Positions 38,830 through 47,199 of a stretch of 54,502 nucleotides of DNA are shown here, piece by piece. Numbering within the stretch: position 1 is the stretch's first letter; each line of letters starts with the position of its first letter. Made by a program: the position numbers and the translations under genes. The stretch comes from Azohydromonas aeria (GTDB lineage: Bacteria; Pseudomonadota; Gammaproteobacteria; Burkholderiales; Burkholderiaceae_C): the NCBI RefSeq assembly GCF_009760915.1, contig NZ_VIDQ01000050.1, positions 1 to 54,502 of the forward strand, given 5' to 3'. The notes beneath the pieces are model-generated. The model was not told the origin of the DNA, searched no databases, and saw only the letters and a program-made list of their open reading frames with translations.

Positions 38830-39436
38830 CCGGTTGGTACCGGGCTCGGAATCTTGCCGCATTGCCTGTGCCGTCCGGCCGCTCCAGCGCATTGCACGGC
38901 ATGGTGGCCCATGCCCCGCGCCTTGCGGCGGTCCAGGTTCAGTTCCGGTGAATGGGATCGACCCAGGGCAGTGGGTGTCGGCGCGCCCTAGAAGCAAGCC
39001 ATGTTTTCGCTCTCCTCAATCGGTGCCAGCGTCATGCTGTTTCAGCGTAGCTGCGGCGCCAGAGCCTATAGACTTGGTGTACTTCACTGACGACTTGGCT
39101 GCACTCGGGCCTGCCGACGCAGTACCAGCAGGCCCACGCGTTCATCGACGAAGCACTGGCGCTGCTGAGCGTGCCCAAGGACCGCTTTTATGCGCACCGG
39201 GTATCCACGGCGTGGACGACAACGAGGCAGTCCGTGCATGGAAAACGTGCGTAAGGCCGCCTGAAGTGCAGCCAGCAGTCTTCGCGCGCCAGATCGGTGC
39301 CGGCTGGGCACCTCGGGGGTTTGATGACGCGTGGCGCCGGGCGGTGTTCAACCGCCAGGCGACCTGTCAGGATGGGCTGGCCGCGATAAAACTATAGCCT
39401 CTGCCGTCTACCGATCGGAGGCACCGGGAGAAGCTG
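38830..39436. other. Region between TIR remnant and five-gene operon; decayed coding fragment
   Basis: No intact gene is seen. Around 39109-39190 one frame reads LPTQYQQAHAFIDEALALLS then VPKDRFYAHR, which looks like a broken piece of a real protein, but no start or family is visible. Near 39390 a TATAGC lies about 45 bp before the next gene and could be part of its promoter; no convincing -35 is present. Confidence 0.4.
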
Positions 39437-41008
39437 ATGCCTAATCCGCTGCTGAGGGAACTGTTGGCGCATATCGAGGACCACGTACCGCAGGTGCACA
39501 TGGTCGTGCTGGGCGGGTCCGCTGGCCAAGGCGAGGCGGATGAGTTTTCCGATCTCGATGTGTTTCTGTTCTGCGAGGACGACGGTCTGGACCGCACGGT
39601 CAACGGCTTGTGCGCTTGGATGCTGCACGCGCTGGGCGAAGGTACGGTTCGCCACGGCCCCTTCCTGCGCGACGAGTTCGGCCTCGGTCACCGCTTCGTG
39701 CGCGCGGGGCGCATCGAGGCTGAGCTATACCTCGTCACTCAGGCGTTGTGGGTGCCCGCACCGGCTCAAGGCAAGGGTCGTGTTGTATACGCGCGGGCCA
39801 CACCGGAAGCGGCAGCCTGGGAGCGCAGAAGGGCCAGTTGCCGAGAGACTTCGTTCTGCAACGTGGCGTTCCCGCGCAGGTTCATCGACGAGCAGATGCT
39901 GATCTGGGCCGCCAAGGTCGAGAAGTACCTGAAGCGCGAAGACCGGCTGGCGGCGAGTTGGCATGCGCTGAAGTTTCACCAGGCGCTGGTGGCGCTGGAG
40001 GGCAGCCTGGCCAGCGGTGATCCCTTCGAGCCTGACTATCCGTTCCGCCACGCGCACGGCAACGTCGGCCACCACGAAGTGGCGATGATGCATTCGATTG
40101 TCGACGCACCCGAAGAAGCGATGCCTCGCCTGCTGGCGCGGGCGCGCACGACGTTCGACGCGATCCCGCTGCAGAAACGGGATTGCGAGGTCGAGGCCAT
40201 CAATCGCCGGCATTGGGATGAGCTCGCCCACGCGAACATGGCCTCCGGTTTCTACGACGTGGCGAGCGTAGCGGACGGTCGCAATTCGCTGACGGCCATC
40301 GAGATGCAGGAACTTCCTGCGCTGCACGGCTTGTGCGGTGCGCACCTGCAGTGCGGCAACGGCATCGACACGTTGTCGCTGGCGCGGCTGGGCGCTGGCA
40401 TGGTCGGGGTCGATTTCTCGCCGGAAACCATTGCTATTGCTCGCAGCCTGGCTGCACGAGCCGCATTGTCAGTGCGCTACGACGTCTGCAGCGTGCTCAG
40501 TGACGACTGCCTGGCCGGGCAGCTGTTCGACTTTGTCTACAGCTCGCACGGCGTTCTGCGGTGGCTGCCCGACCTCGTGCCATGGGCCCGGACGGTGGCC
40601 CGGCTGCTGCGGCCTGGCGGCTTCTTCTACCTGTTCGAGATCCACCCGCTCGTGTTCCGGCTGCAGGCGCTGAACGAGGGCGTCGCCACGCTGCAGGGCG
40701 ACTACTTCGCTGAGCGCGCGGTGATCAAGCAGTCTTCGCACACGCATGCGGCGACGCTGAACGACGGCGCGACAACGACGCTGGCACACACGGACTGGAC
40801 GCTGGCTTCCATCGTCAATGCACTGCTGCACGCCGGCCTGCGCCTGGAGTTCGTGCACGAGCATGCGGCCACGAGTTACAGCCGCAAGGGCGTGCTGCCC
40901 CGGCGGCAGCGCGGCCTGTGGCACCCGGCGTCCGGGCCCACGCCGATGCCGCTTTCGTTTTCGCTCAAGGCCGTGCAGCCGGCGCAAGGCCGGGGAGGAT
41001 CCTCATGA
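39437..41008 (+). CDS. Nucleotidyltransferase-methyltransferase fusion protein
   Basis: A 523-residue two-domain protein with GGGAGAAG before its ATG. Residues ~1-110 form a minimal nucleotidyltransferase fold: GG-Ser28 (VLGGSAGQGEADEFSDLDVF) and the metal-binding Asp39/Asp41, with Glu94 or Glu96 (RIEAELYLV) as candidate third acid. Residues ~110-270 are helical. Residues ~300-450 form a class I SAM-dependent methyltransferase: LQCGNGIDTLSLARLGAGMV, GVDFSPETIAIA, FDFVYSSHGVLRWL and LLRPGGFFYLFEIHPLVF. The fusion suggests that one substrate is nucleotidylated and methylated. It starts a tightly coupled operon with cupin-like, dehydrogenase, NACHT-like and VOC-fold genes, overlapping the next gene by 4 bp. 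The substrate is unknown. Confidence 0.8.
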   Translation: MPNPLLRELLAHIEDHVPQVHMVVLGGSAGQGEADEFSDLDVFLFCEDDGLDRTVNGLCAWMLHALGEGTVRHGPFLRDEFGLGHRFVRAGRIEAELYLVTQALWVPAPAQGKGRVVYARATPEAAAWERRRASCRETSFCNVAFPRRFIDEQMLIWAAKVEKYLKREDRLAASWHALKFHQALVALEGSLASGDPFEPDYPFRHAHGNVGHHEVAMMHSIVDAPEEAMPRLLARARTTFDAIPLQKRDCEVEAINRRHWDELAHANMASGFYDVASVADGRNSLTAIEMQELPALHGLCGAHLQCGNGIDTLSLARLGAGMVGVDFSPETIAIARSLAARAALSVRYDVCSVLSDDCLAGQLFDFVYSSHGVLRWLPDLVPWARTVARLLRPGGFFYLFEIHPLVFRLQALNEGVATLQGDYFAERAVIKQSSHTHAATLNDGATTTLAHTDWTLASIVNALLHAGLRLEFVHEHAATSYSRKGVLPRRQRGLWHPASGPTPMPLSFSLKAVQPAQGRGGSS

Positions 41009-41754
41009 ATGTCGACCCCCTGTTGCTCGACAGCCTGCGTGCGGCGAATGCCCGGCACGGCGGGTACGTGCACACCAAGGCGACATCGGCGCAACTGCGC
41101 GCCACCGTGCGCTTTGCGTTGCAGATGTTGTCGGCCACGCGCTGCAATGCCGCAGCGATGCGTCGCGCAGCGCAGCGCTCGTACTTGCATGACAACGGCT
41201 TCTTCAAGATCGTGCTCGGCGCGATGGAGCCGGCAGTGGCCGAGGTCCGGCTGCATGTGTGGGGCGGCCCGGACTGGGGCGACATGGCGGCGCACATGCA
41301 GCGCCCCTCCAACATTCACGACCACGCCTCCGACTTTTGCTCGTTGGTGCTGACCGGGCGGATGGAAGAGTCCCTCTACGCTGGCGATGAACCTCGTGCG
41401 GCGGCCGGCGCGGCGCAGTCCTACGCCCGCTTCGCCTGCGGCAGCCGGGGCGAGCAGAGCAGCTACGAGATGCGGTTCATGGACACGGTGCCACTTTGGC
41501 GGCTGCAAACGCTGTTGCTGGAGCGCGGGGCCGTGCATGCCATGAACGCGGCGCTGCTGCACCGGATCACGGTCACGCATCTGCCGGCGGTCACCTTGTT
41601 CCTGCAGGGACCGCGCAAGCGCTTCGGCACCACGGTGTATGCCGAGGCCGCGGCGGGCATCCAGCGGCACATGCCGTCACCGACGCTGGGGCTCGACGAA
41701 CTCCATGCGTTGTTCGAGTGGTCCGCAGCCGAGTTGCGCAAGCAAGAGGAGTAA
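41005..41754 (+). CDS. Cupin-like protein of the five-gene operon
   Basis: A 249-residue protein with GGGGAGG upstream, its ATG overlapping the preceding stop. A helical N-terminus (~1-75) precedes a beta-rich core. HDHASDFCSLVLTGRMEESL resembles cupin motif 1 (His-x-His followed by Gly). A second His-containing segment GAVHAMNAALLHRITVTHLP is in the place of motif 2. A metal-dependent small-molecule enzyme, such as a dioxygenase or isomerase of the cupin fold, is the best guess. No named family is recognised and no membrane segment is present. It stops 3 bp before the dehydrogenase gene. Confidence 0.65.
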   Translation: MNVDPLLLDSLRAANARHGGYVHTKATSAQLRATVRFALQMLSATRCNAAAMRRAAQRSYLHDNGFFKIVLGAMEPAVAEVRLHVWGGPDWGDMAAHMQRPSNIHDHASDFCSLVLTGRMEESLYAGDEPRAAAGAAQSYARFACGSRGEQSSYEMRFMDTVPLWRLQTLLLERGAVHAMNAALLHRITVTHLPAVTLFLQGPRKRFGTTVYAEAAAGIQRHMPSPTLGLDELHALFEWSAAELRKQEE

Positions 41755-41757
41755 TTG

Positions 41758-42534
41758 ATGGCTGGAGAAACGCACAACGCCACGCAAAGCAGCGCCACGC
41801 AAGAACGTACGGCAGTGGTTACCGGCGGCACCAGCGGCATCGGTGCGGCCATCGTGCAGACGCTGACCGACGCCGGCTGGCGGGTCATCTCCTTGTCGCG
41901 CCGAAACACCGTCGACACGCCGACGTTTGCGGCGAGCGCCAGCGTCGTGCATTGCCCGGTGGACCTGACTACGCCGCAGGGCGTGCAGCTGGCGTGCGAA
42001 GTGGTGCGCATTCACGTGGAGCAGTTGCACCTGCTGGTCAATTGCGCGGGCAGCATCGCGCCGGAAGAGCGCATCGCCCACGTGGCCTATGCGGAGGTCG
42101 AGCGCAGCCTGCGCCTGCACGCCTTGGCGCCCATGTTTCTGACCCAGGGTCTGGCCGACCTGCTGCGGCAGGCTGGCGGGTCGGTGGTGCACATTGGCTC
42201 GGTCTACGACGAGATCGCCGACACCGACGTCGCGGGCTATGCCCTGGCCAAGGCAGTGCTGCCGCAGCTGACCCGGATGCAGGCTCGCGAACTCGCGCCA
42301 CGGGTGCGCGTGAACTTGGTACGTCCCGGCCACATCGACACGCCGATGACGCGCGCCGCGCCTGCCGACTACCTGGCGGCCGTGGCGGCGAAGACGCCGC
42401 TGGGCACGCTGGGCCGCGCTGCCGACGTTGCGCAGGCAGTCATGTTCCTCGCCTCCGAGGGCGCACGCTTCATCACCGGCGCCGAGCTGCGCGTCGACGG
42501 CGGCTATTTGACCAATGCCGGGCTCGCAAGCTGA
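41758..42534 (+). CDS. Short-chain dehydrogenase/reductase of the five-gene operon
   Basis: A 258-residue classical SDR. The nucleotide-binding glycine motif is TGGTSGIGAAI, the structural motif NCAG (LLVNCAGSIAPEE), and the active-site pair is in GSVYDEIADTDVAGYALAKA (Tyr-x-x-x-Lys). The family ending DVAQAVMFLASEGARFITGA and LRVDGGYL is intact. GAGGAG precedes the ATG at 41758. It would oxidise or reduce a hydroxyl/keto group of the pathway intermediate using NAD(P). The spacing to its neighbours (3 and 9 bp) makes it an operon member. The substrate is not predictable. Confidence 0.9.
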   Translation: MAGETHNATQSSATQERTAVVTGGTSGIGAAIVQTLTDAGWRVISLSRRNTVDTPTFAASASVVHCPVDLTTPQGVQLACEVVRIHVEQLHLLVNCAGSIAPEERIAHVAYAEVERSLRLHALAPMFLTQGLADLLRQAGGSVVHIGSVYDEIADTDVAGYALAKAVLPQLTRMQARELAPRVRVNLVRPGHIDTPMTRAAPADYLAAVAAKTPLGTLGRAADVAQAVMFLASEGARFITGAELRVDGGYLTNAGLAS

Positions 42535-42543
42535 GGCCTCGCA

Positions 42544-44850
42544 GTGTCCGATCCTGCCGCCATTCCTGCCGCGATCACCGACGCGCTGAACAATGTCGCC
42601 GCGTTCACCACGATCATGGGTTTCAGCCTGGTGGGCCTATTGGTCGCGGCCGGCAAGGTTTGGCAGTTCGTGGCCGGATGCTGGCGCGACAAGGCCGACA
42701 GGGCCTATTTCGGTGTTCATCACGCGCTGTACCTGGAGCTGGCGCTGAAGGACGGTTGCCACGGCCCGGGCTCGCACACACGGCTGCTACACAGCATCCA
42801 GCAGCGCGAGGTGGCCACCAAGGCAGTCGTCGCCCTTGGCTTATCGCAGCACCTGTCGGCCCTGCTGCAGCGGCTGGCCTCGGGCTCCACCCAACTGACG
42901 CTTGGCGATTTGCTGCGCGATGAGTCGCTGCGCCTGCCGCTGAACTACAACGGACCGCAGGGCAACCCCTTCGGCATCAGCGAGTTGAACGAGCTGCTCA
43001 CCTTCGCTGAAAGCCAGGCGACCGCGCTGGCCAAGGCGTGCAGCCCGCGATTTCTCCTACTGGCCGGCGCCGGTTGGGGCAAGTCGCTCAGCTGCCTGTG
43101 GCTGAGCGCGCGTGACCGCGACCGCGCCCGCAAGTCCGGCGGCAAGTGGCGCCTCCTGGTCACGGTGGAAGACTTGGCGGCGCGCGGACCGGCAGTGCGC
43201 ATCGACGGCCAGTTGGACATCGGATCGCAGGACTGGCTGGTCGACGCGGTGTGCGCCAGGGCAGGGCTGGCGTCGATCAGCCAGCTGCAGCGGCAGATTC
43301 TGGCCGACCACATCGCCCGCCAGGCTCAGATAGTGGTGGATGGCCTCGACGAGTTCGCTGAGCGGCTGGGGCCGGCGCGCATGAACGCCTTCCTCGCGTC
43401 ATGGGTGGTCGAGAACGCTGCGCTGCTCACGTCGCGGGAGTCATATTACGAAGCCAGCCTCATGTCGGTGCCCGTGCTGCGCAAGCATACGTGCATTCGT
43501 CTGGCTGAGACCAGCGCGCAGGACCGGCTGGCGTTCGCGCGTGCAGTCTGTGAACACATCCACGGCCCACAGGCGCAGCAGTATTTCGGGCCGTTGCAGG
43601 CGGCACTGCAGCAGGGCGGCAACGTGAGCCAGATCGCCAAGACACCCATCTGCCTGATGATGTTGACCGAGGTGGCGCATCTGGGCGCCGGCCCGCTCTA
43701 CAGCGTGGACATCTACGCCACTTTCGCCAACGAACTGGCCAAGCGCGACGCCGAGCGCCTGGCCGGTGCCTGCACGCTGGAACAGGTGGCCAAGCTGCAG
43801 CGCATGCTGGCATGGGAGATCAGCAAGAAGATGGCTGCCCCCGGCAGCACAATGGCCGCAGTCGACCTGCCGGACTTCCGGCGAACACTGCAGCTGGCCA
43901 CGGGCCTGCCGCACGGACAGCTCGACCACGTCGAATCGGTGATGCTCGATTCGCCATTGCTCAAGGCCAGCCGCGCGGTGGCCAGCGACCGCGATTCGCT
44001 GCTGGTGTCGTTTTCGCACGAGTCCTTCCTGGAATTCCAGGTGTCCTCGCTCGCGGTGCGCTGGGCACGCGGGTTGGAGGACGACGGAGAAGACTTCTTC
44101 GAGTACCTGGAAGCGCCGGGCGTCTCGGTATTCCTCAAGGAATTTCTCGACAAGCTGCGGCGCAGCCTGCCACTGCAGCAGAAGGTGCAGCAGCGGCTGC
44201 TGTCGCTGATGGACCGCCTCGAAAAGAAGATGACCACCGCCGTCAACGAGGGCGAGGGGCGTATCGCGGCCTTCGCGCTCGGGCAGGTCGCCTACTACCT
44301 AGGCATGCTGGCCGACGAACCGACGGCCGAGCGCTTGGCGGCCCGCTTGGCCACCGAGGGCGATTTCTGGTTTCGCCGCTGTGCCGCCATCGGGCTAGCA
44401 TTTGGCGGCCGCGACGCCGAGGTGCGCCGACTGATTGACGAGATGTTCGACCAGCTCGTCGCCGGCGATTTTTCGCTGGCCCGCAAGAACATCGCAGTCG
44501 AGATGGGTTTCTATGGCGCACAGGAATTCAACCGCCTGGATCCCACCTGCGAGAGCGGCAGTTTCGACTGCCAGCGGATAGTGACAGCGATCGTGCGTGA
44601 GATGAGCATGGAAGTCGAAGCACCCAACTGGCGCATGCGCCTGTTCAATCTCTTCTACTTGGCATTCCACCGCGCCGATTCGCAGTGCGTGGTGCACGCG
44701 GTGCTCGGGTCGTACGCGCGGGATACCTTGACGGCGCTCAACCGGCACGAAGCGGGCGCCGACGAGAGAATGCAGCAGCAGATCGCCCAGCTCCGGGAGT
44801 TGGTGCGCCCCGCCGCCATGGCGGCGTCTAAACGCGAAGCAACCGCATGA
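42544..44850 (+). CDS. Membrane-anchored NACHT-like STAND NTPase
   Basis: A 768-residue protein from a GTG start with GAGG upstream. One transmembrane helix (TIMGFSLVGLLVAAGKVWQF, ~residues 23-42) precedes a ~110-residue linker. The P-loop is GAGWGKS (175-181) and Walker B is IVVDGLDEF (263-271), with Asp266, Asp269 and Glu270. SFSHESFLEFQ (489-499) is the small C-terminal motif of NACHT NTPases. Residues ~560-750 are helical and look like HEAT-type repeats, a likely sensor. NACHT proteins act as ligand-triggered switches, many of them in antiphage defence. In an operon with four enzyme-like genes it may sense or use their product. It overlaps the VOC gene by 4 bp. Confidence 0.82.
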   Translation: MSDPAAIPAAITDALNNVAAFTTIMGFSLVGLLVAAGKVWQFVAGCWRDKADRAYFGVHHALYLELALKDGCHGPGSHTRLLHSIQQREVATKAVVALGLSQHLSALLQRLASGSTQLTLGDLLRDESLRLPLNYNGPQGNPFGISELNELLTFAESQATALAKACSPRFLLLAGAGWGKSLSCLWLSARDRDRARKSGGKWRLLVTVEDLAARGPAVRIDGQLDIGSQDWLVDAVCARAGLASISQLQRQILADHIARQAQIVVDGLDEFAERLGPARMNAFLASWVVENAALLTSRESYYEASLMSVPVLRKHTCIRLAETSAQDRLAFARAVCEHIHGPQAQQYFGPLQAALQQGGNVSQIAKTPICLMMLTEVAHLGAGPLYSVDIYATFANELAKRDAERLAGACTLEQVAKLQRMLAWEISKKMAAPGSTMAAVDLPDFRRTLQLATGLPHGQLDHVESVMLDSPLLKASRAVASDRDSLLVSFSHESFLEFQVSSLAVRWARGLEDDGEDFFEYLEAPGVSVFLKEFLDKLRRSLPLQQKVQQRLLSLMDRLEKKMTTAVNEGEGRIAAFALGQVAYYLGMLADEPTAERLAARLATEGDFWFRRCAAIGLAFGGRDAEVRRLIDEMFDQLVAGDFSLARKNIAVEMGFYGAQEFNRLDPTCESGSFDCQRIVTAIVREMSMEVEAPNWRMRLFNLFYLAFHRADSQCVVHAVLGSYARDTLTALNRHEAGADERMQQQIAQLRELVRPAAMAASKREATA

Positions 44851-45188
44851 AGCTCGCTTACAGCATCCTCTACAGCCGCGACGCCGACGCCGCCGCCCGC
44901 TTCTATGTCGGGCTGCTAGGCTTGCGCGTGCTCGATGCCTCGCCGGAGTTCGTGTCGCTGGCGCTGCCCAACTGCATTCTCGGCATTAAGCGCAGTGCCG
45001 AGCCTCGGGAGATACCGGGCTCGCAGACCATCATCCTCGCCGTCGACGACATCGAAGGCGTGTATGCCCGCCTGATGGGCCAGGCAACCGTGACCACACC
45101 ATTGAACGCAGCCGACTGGGGCAGGAATTTCGCCATCGCCGACCCGGATGGCAACAAGGTGGAGTTCGTCGACGCGGCGGCTGTCTGA
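44847..45188 (+). CDS. VOC-fold (glyoxalase/bleomycin-resistance type) protein
   Basis: A 113-residue vicinal-oxygen-chelate protein: MKLAYSILYSRDADAAARFY, GLLGLRVLDASPEFVSLALP, ILAVDDIEGVYARLM and FAIADPDGNKVEFVD, one full beta-alpha-beta-beta-beta pair. The terminal Glu of DGNKVEF is the usual metal ligand. Small members bind or detoxify metabolites or confer drug immunity. The ATG overlaps the NACHT gene stop, so it is the fifth and last member of the operon. An immunity or product-modifying role is possible but only inferred from context. Confidence 0.87.
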   Translation: MKLAYSILYSRDADAAARFYVGLLGLRVLDASPEFVSLALPNCILGIKRSAEPREIPGSQTIILAVDDIEGVYARLMGQATVTTPLNAADWGRNFAIADPDGNKVEFVDAAAV

Positions 45189-45553
45189 GGCCGTTCGCGC
45201 TTGACCACCGCCTCTGCTCACATGTTGATTAAATATTCAAAAGTCAGACATTTTCAGCGGTTATGCTAGCGCCGAGCTAATTGCTGAGGCCGTCGCTCGG
45301 GACACCGGGCAATGGAATGGGCACCCTTACTTGAATTGGCAACCGCGTGCCCGAGGCATAAAAAATGAATACCGAAGCCGAGAGGAGCGTCGGCCATGAA
45401 TATTATGGTGGCAGCCGAACTTGACGTAACGCCCGATGCATCCAACGAGGATCGAAAAGGGCGCCACGTCCGCTCAAAATAATGACGCAGGTGTTGTGAA
45501 CATGAGGTTGCGCCGGCCTGGGGAATTATTCTTGTTTGGACAGGCCCGTCACT
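45189..45553. other. Intergenic region of lower G+C between operon and toxin-antitoxin pair
   Basis: No sure gene. A 28-codon frame at 45396-45482 (MNIMVAAELDVTPDASNEDR and on) has GAGGAG eight bases upstream and could encode a small peptide. The stretch around 45220-45260 is AT-rich and marks a change of composition. No terminator hairpin with a U-tract was found after the VOC gene. Confidence 0.4.
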
Positions 45554-45952
45554 TCAGGCGGCAAGCTGCTGCGGCAACTTCATGTCCACCACGATTTCCG
45601 CCCAGGGCACATGCACGCGGCCGTCGTCCAGGCGATCCACAGTCATCCACTCGATGAGCTGCGCTACGTCGGTATGCACGTTCTTGTAGTCGCGCCCCAG
45701 GTGGCGCGCCAACGCCGCCACCGTCAAGGGACCGGCTGCGCGCAGCGCTGCGACCAGCTCCCAGCGTTTGGGCGTGAATACGGCCAGCATCTGCCCGATG
45801 TCCGCGAAGCCCACGCTGAAGTGCGGTTCGGGTGTAGTGCCTTCACCGAGGGCTCGCATCGCCGTCTGAGCGCGCGCGGCACTTTTGCGCCAGTCCTCGC
45901 CCACGCGTACGTTGAGCACCGCCCCAGGACCAAGGTTCTGCAGATCACTCAT
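45554..45952 (-). CDS. Winged-helix antitoxin (TumA-like)
   Basis: A 132-residue protein with a winged helix-turn-helix: PKRWELVAALRAAGPLTVAA followed by LARHLGRDYKNVHTDVAQLI and a wing (VDRLDDGRVHVPWAEIVVDM). This is the pattern of MarR-like antitoxins (HVO_A0114/COG4190 type) that accompany DUF6516/TumE toxins. Its ATG overlaps the end of the toxin gene by 4 bp. It should neutralise the toxin and repress the promoter, where a short palindrome (46240-46251) lies. The N-terminal half (about 60 residues) is probably the toxin-binding part. Confidence 0.78.
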   Translation of the reverse strand: MSDLQNLGPGAVLNVRVGEDWRKSAARAQTAMRALGEGTTPEPHFSVGFADIGQMLAVFTPKRWELVAALRAAGPLTVAALARHLGRDYKNVHTDVAQLIEWMTVDRLDDGRVHVPWAEIVVDMKLPQQLAA

Positions 45953-46236
45953 TTGGCTGCCTCCACATCACGCATGAAATCGGCAATCAGGGCGTCCACG
46001 CCGCGGAACGTATAGGGCACTTCCAGGGCGCCCAGGTGCCGGTGATCGCCCTTGCCGCGCTCGTTGTCGTAGCCCACCAGGCGTTGCCCATCGCGCACGA
46101 ACACGAGCCGGTACTTGAAGCCGTGTTCCGAAGGAGGCACCGGCTGCGGCACCGCCCAGATGACCATCTCGACCACGCCACCCGCGAAGGTGTCGCGGCT
46201 CTTGAAGACCAGGGCGGCATTGGGCATATGGTGCAT
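45949..46236 (-). CDS. TumE-like (DUF6516) toxin
   Basis: A 95-residue protein, or 92 if translation begins at the internal ATG (46227). It contains VVEMVIWAVPQPVPPSEHGF, KYRLVFVRDGQRLVGYDNER, GKGDHRHLG and LIADFMRDVEA, the features of the DUF6516/TumE toxin family (polar His/Asp core, proposed RNA-directed activity). It is the first gene of the pair with the winged-helix antitoxin. Toxin-first order and 4-bp overlap are usual for this family. A palindrome lies four bases upstream of its start codon, so the transcript probably has little or no leader. Confidence 0.75.
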   Translation of the reverse strand: MHHMPNAALVFKSRDTFAGGVVEMVIWAVPQPVPPSEHGFKYRLVFVRDGQRLVGYDNERGKGDHRHLGALEVPYTFRGVDALIADFMRDVEAAK

Positions 46237-46239
46237 TGT

Positions 46240-46251
46240 GCCATATATGGC
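46240..46251. promoter_or_regulatory. Palindrome at the toxin-antitoxin promoter
   Basis: GCCATATATGGC is a perfect 12-bp palindrome, set in a wider interrupted repeat (GTGCC ... GGCAC, 46238-46260). It ends three bases from the toxin start codon and overlaps the likely -10 region, as expected for an autoregulatory operator bound by the antitoxin. Confidence 0.6.
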
Positions 46252-46487
46252 CTAAGGCACCATATCGGTGACCCCTCCGACGTTGGACGGTATGATTAAC
46301 GCAACGGCCCACGTCAGTCAGGCGTTCCGAGCTTGCGATTCGGTAGCGGTAGAGCAGCCGCACACCAAGTCGGCCTCGGCGTGCAGTCAGGACAGGGTTT
46401 CCGCATTCGCCGAAGCGTAGTCAAGGCGCGGAGCTGCCAACTCGACGGCTTCCTCTGGAAGAGCGGCGTTGATAAGACTGGCGGATT
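46252..46487. other. Non-coding stretch left of the miniature element
   Basis: No gene with a recognisable family or ribosome site is seen. Open frames here are short and low in quality on both strands. It separates the toxin promoter from the miniature inverted-repeat element. Confidence 0.4.
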
Positions 46488-46659
46488 GGGGTTGTCGTCC
46501 TTTTCGTCGGTTTTGGTGCGCTTTGGGGCAAAAAATACAAGCAAATCAACAGGTTGGGTTCGCTTTAGGTCGGCTACATGCCGGCTTCGCCAAGTGCTTG
46601 TCGCGCAAGGAGAATCCAACCGACGCCGCACCAAAACCGACGAAAAGGACGACAACCCC
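46488..46659. mobile_element. 172-bp miniature element with perfect 33-bp terminal inverted repeats
   Basis: GGGGTTGTCGTCCTTTTCG (continuing to 46520) is repeated exactly in inverse at 46627-46659, 33 of 33 bases. The core of 106 bp has no coding capacity. The GGGG ends and GGTGCG-CTTT edge resemble Tn3-type ends, so it may be a TIME-like (Tn3-derived) miniature element. No 5-bp target duplication is evident (GGATT left, ATCCC right). It interrupts the 3' part of the small reading frame at 46660-46880. Confidence 0.85.
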
Positions 46660-46880
46660 ATCCCGCGCTGCACGGTGGCGGGCGCGGGCAAGGCGCGCAG
46701 CGCATGCACCGTGCCATCAGCCCGCGCTTCGACCCGTTGACCGTCCTGCGCCTTCACGACTTTGCCCGGCCGCTGCAGTGCGCGCTGGTGCGCGGCATAG
46801 CCCGCCTTGGTAGCCAGTTCGGCGAACCGGGCCTCGGCATCCTGCATTGCTGCTTCGCTCAGGATGGGGCGGTGTTTCAT
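46660..46880 (-). pseudogene. Small unidentified gene cut by the miniature element
   Basis: From the ATG at 46880 about 73 codons read MKHRPILSEAAMQDAEARFA, ELATKAGYAAHQRALQRPGK and VVKAQDGQRVEARADGTVHA before entering the terminal repeat of the miniature element. Codon use and the even, soluble composition suggest a real gene whose 3' end was lost. It has no recognisable domain. Function unknown. Confidence 0.45.
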
Positions 46881-47199
46881 TGAAGTCTGCTCGGCAGCCA
46901 GCAGCGAATCGTGCCTGTGCGTAACGTGCTCCCGCAGTGCAGCACTGAGACAGCCTCACGGAGCAGCGGCTATCAAGATGCCGACCGGAAAACAGCAACC
47001 GGGAAAACCGAACCTTGTTGATTTACGCCATTAATAAACATTATCAACCGAGGTACCGAATTTCGTGCAACAGCTTCATCGGACATGATGCACAACTTGA
47101 ACAATACTTCAACACAGTTGACGGATAACTTCCTTGATTCAGCAAGAAAATGCCTTGCCACTTCGAACGTGCTGGCGCCAATTCAAATGAAAACCAGCT
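46881..47199. other. Intergenic region, transition to AT-rich DNA
   Basis: About 320 bp without a supportable gene. G+C falls sharply from about 46985 rightward, marking the edge of the AT-rich operon. A 62-codon minus-strand frame at 46973-47161 lacks a ribosome site and was not accepted. Confidence 0.5.

Noticed and set aside
41496..42923. 475-codon same-strand frame over the SDR gene
   Set aside because: An out-of-phase shadow of the cupin, SDR and NACHT genes; Ala/Arg/Gly-rich without a domain.
46973..47161. 62-codon minus-strand frame
   Set aside because: No ribosome site, no recognisable feature and located in an AT-rich transition region.
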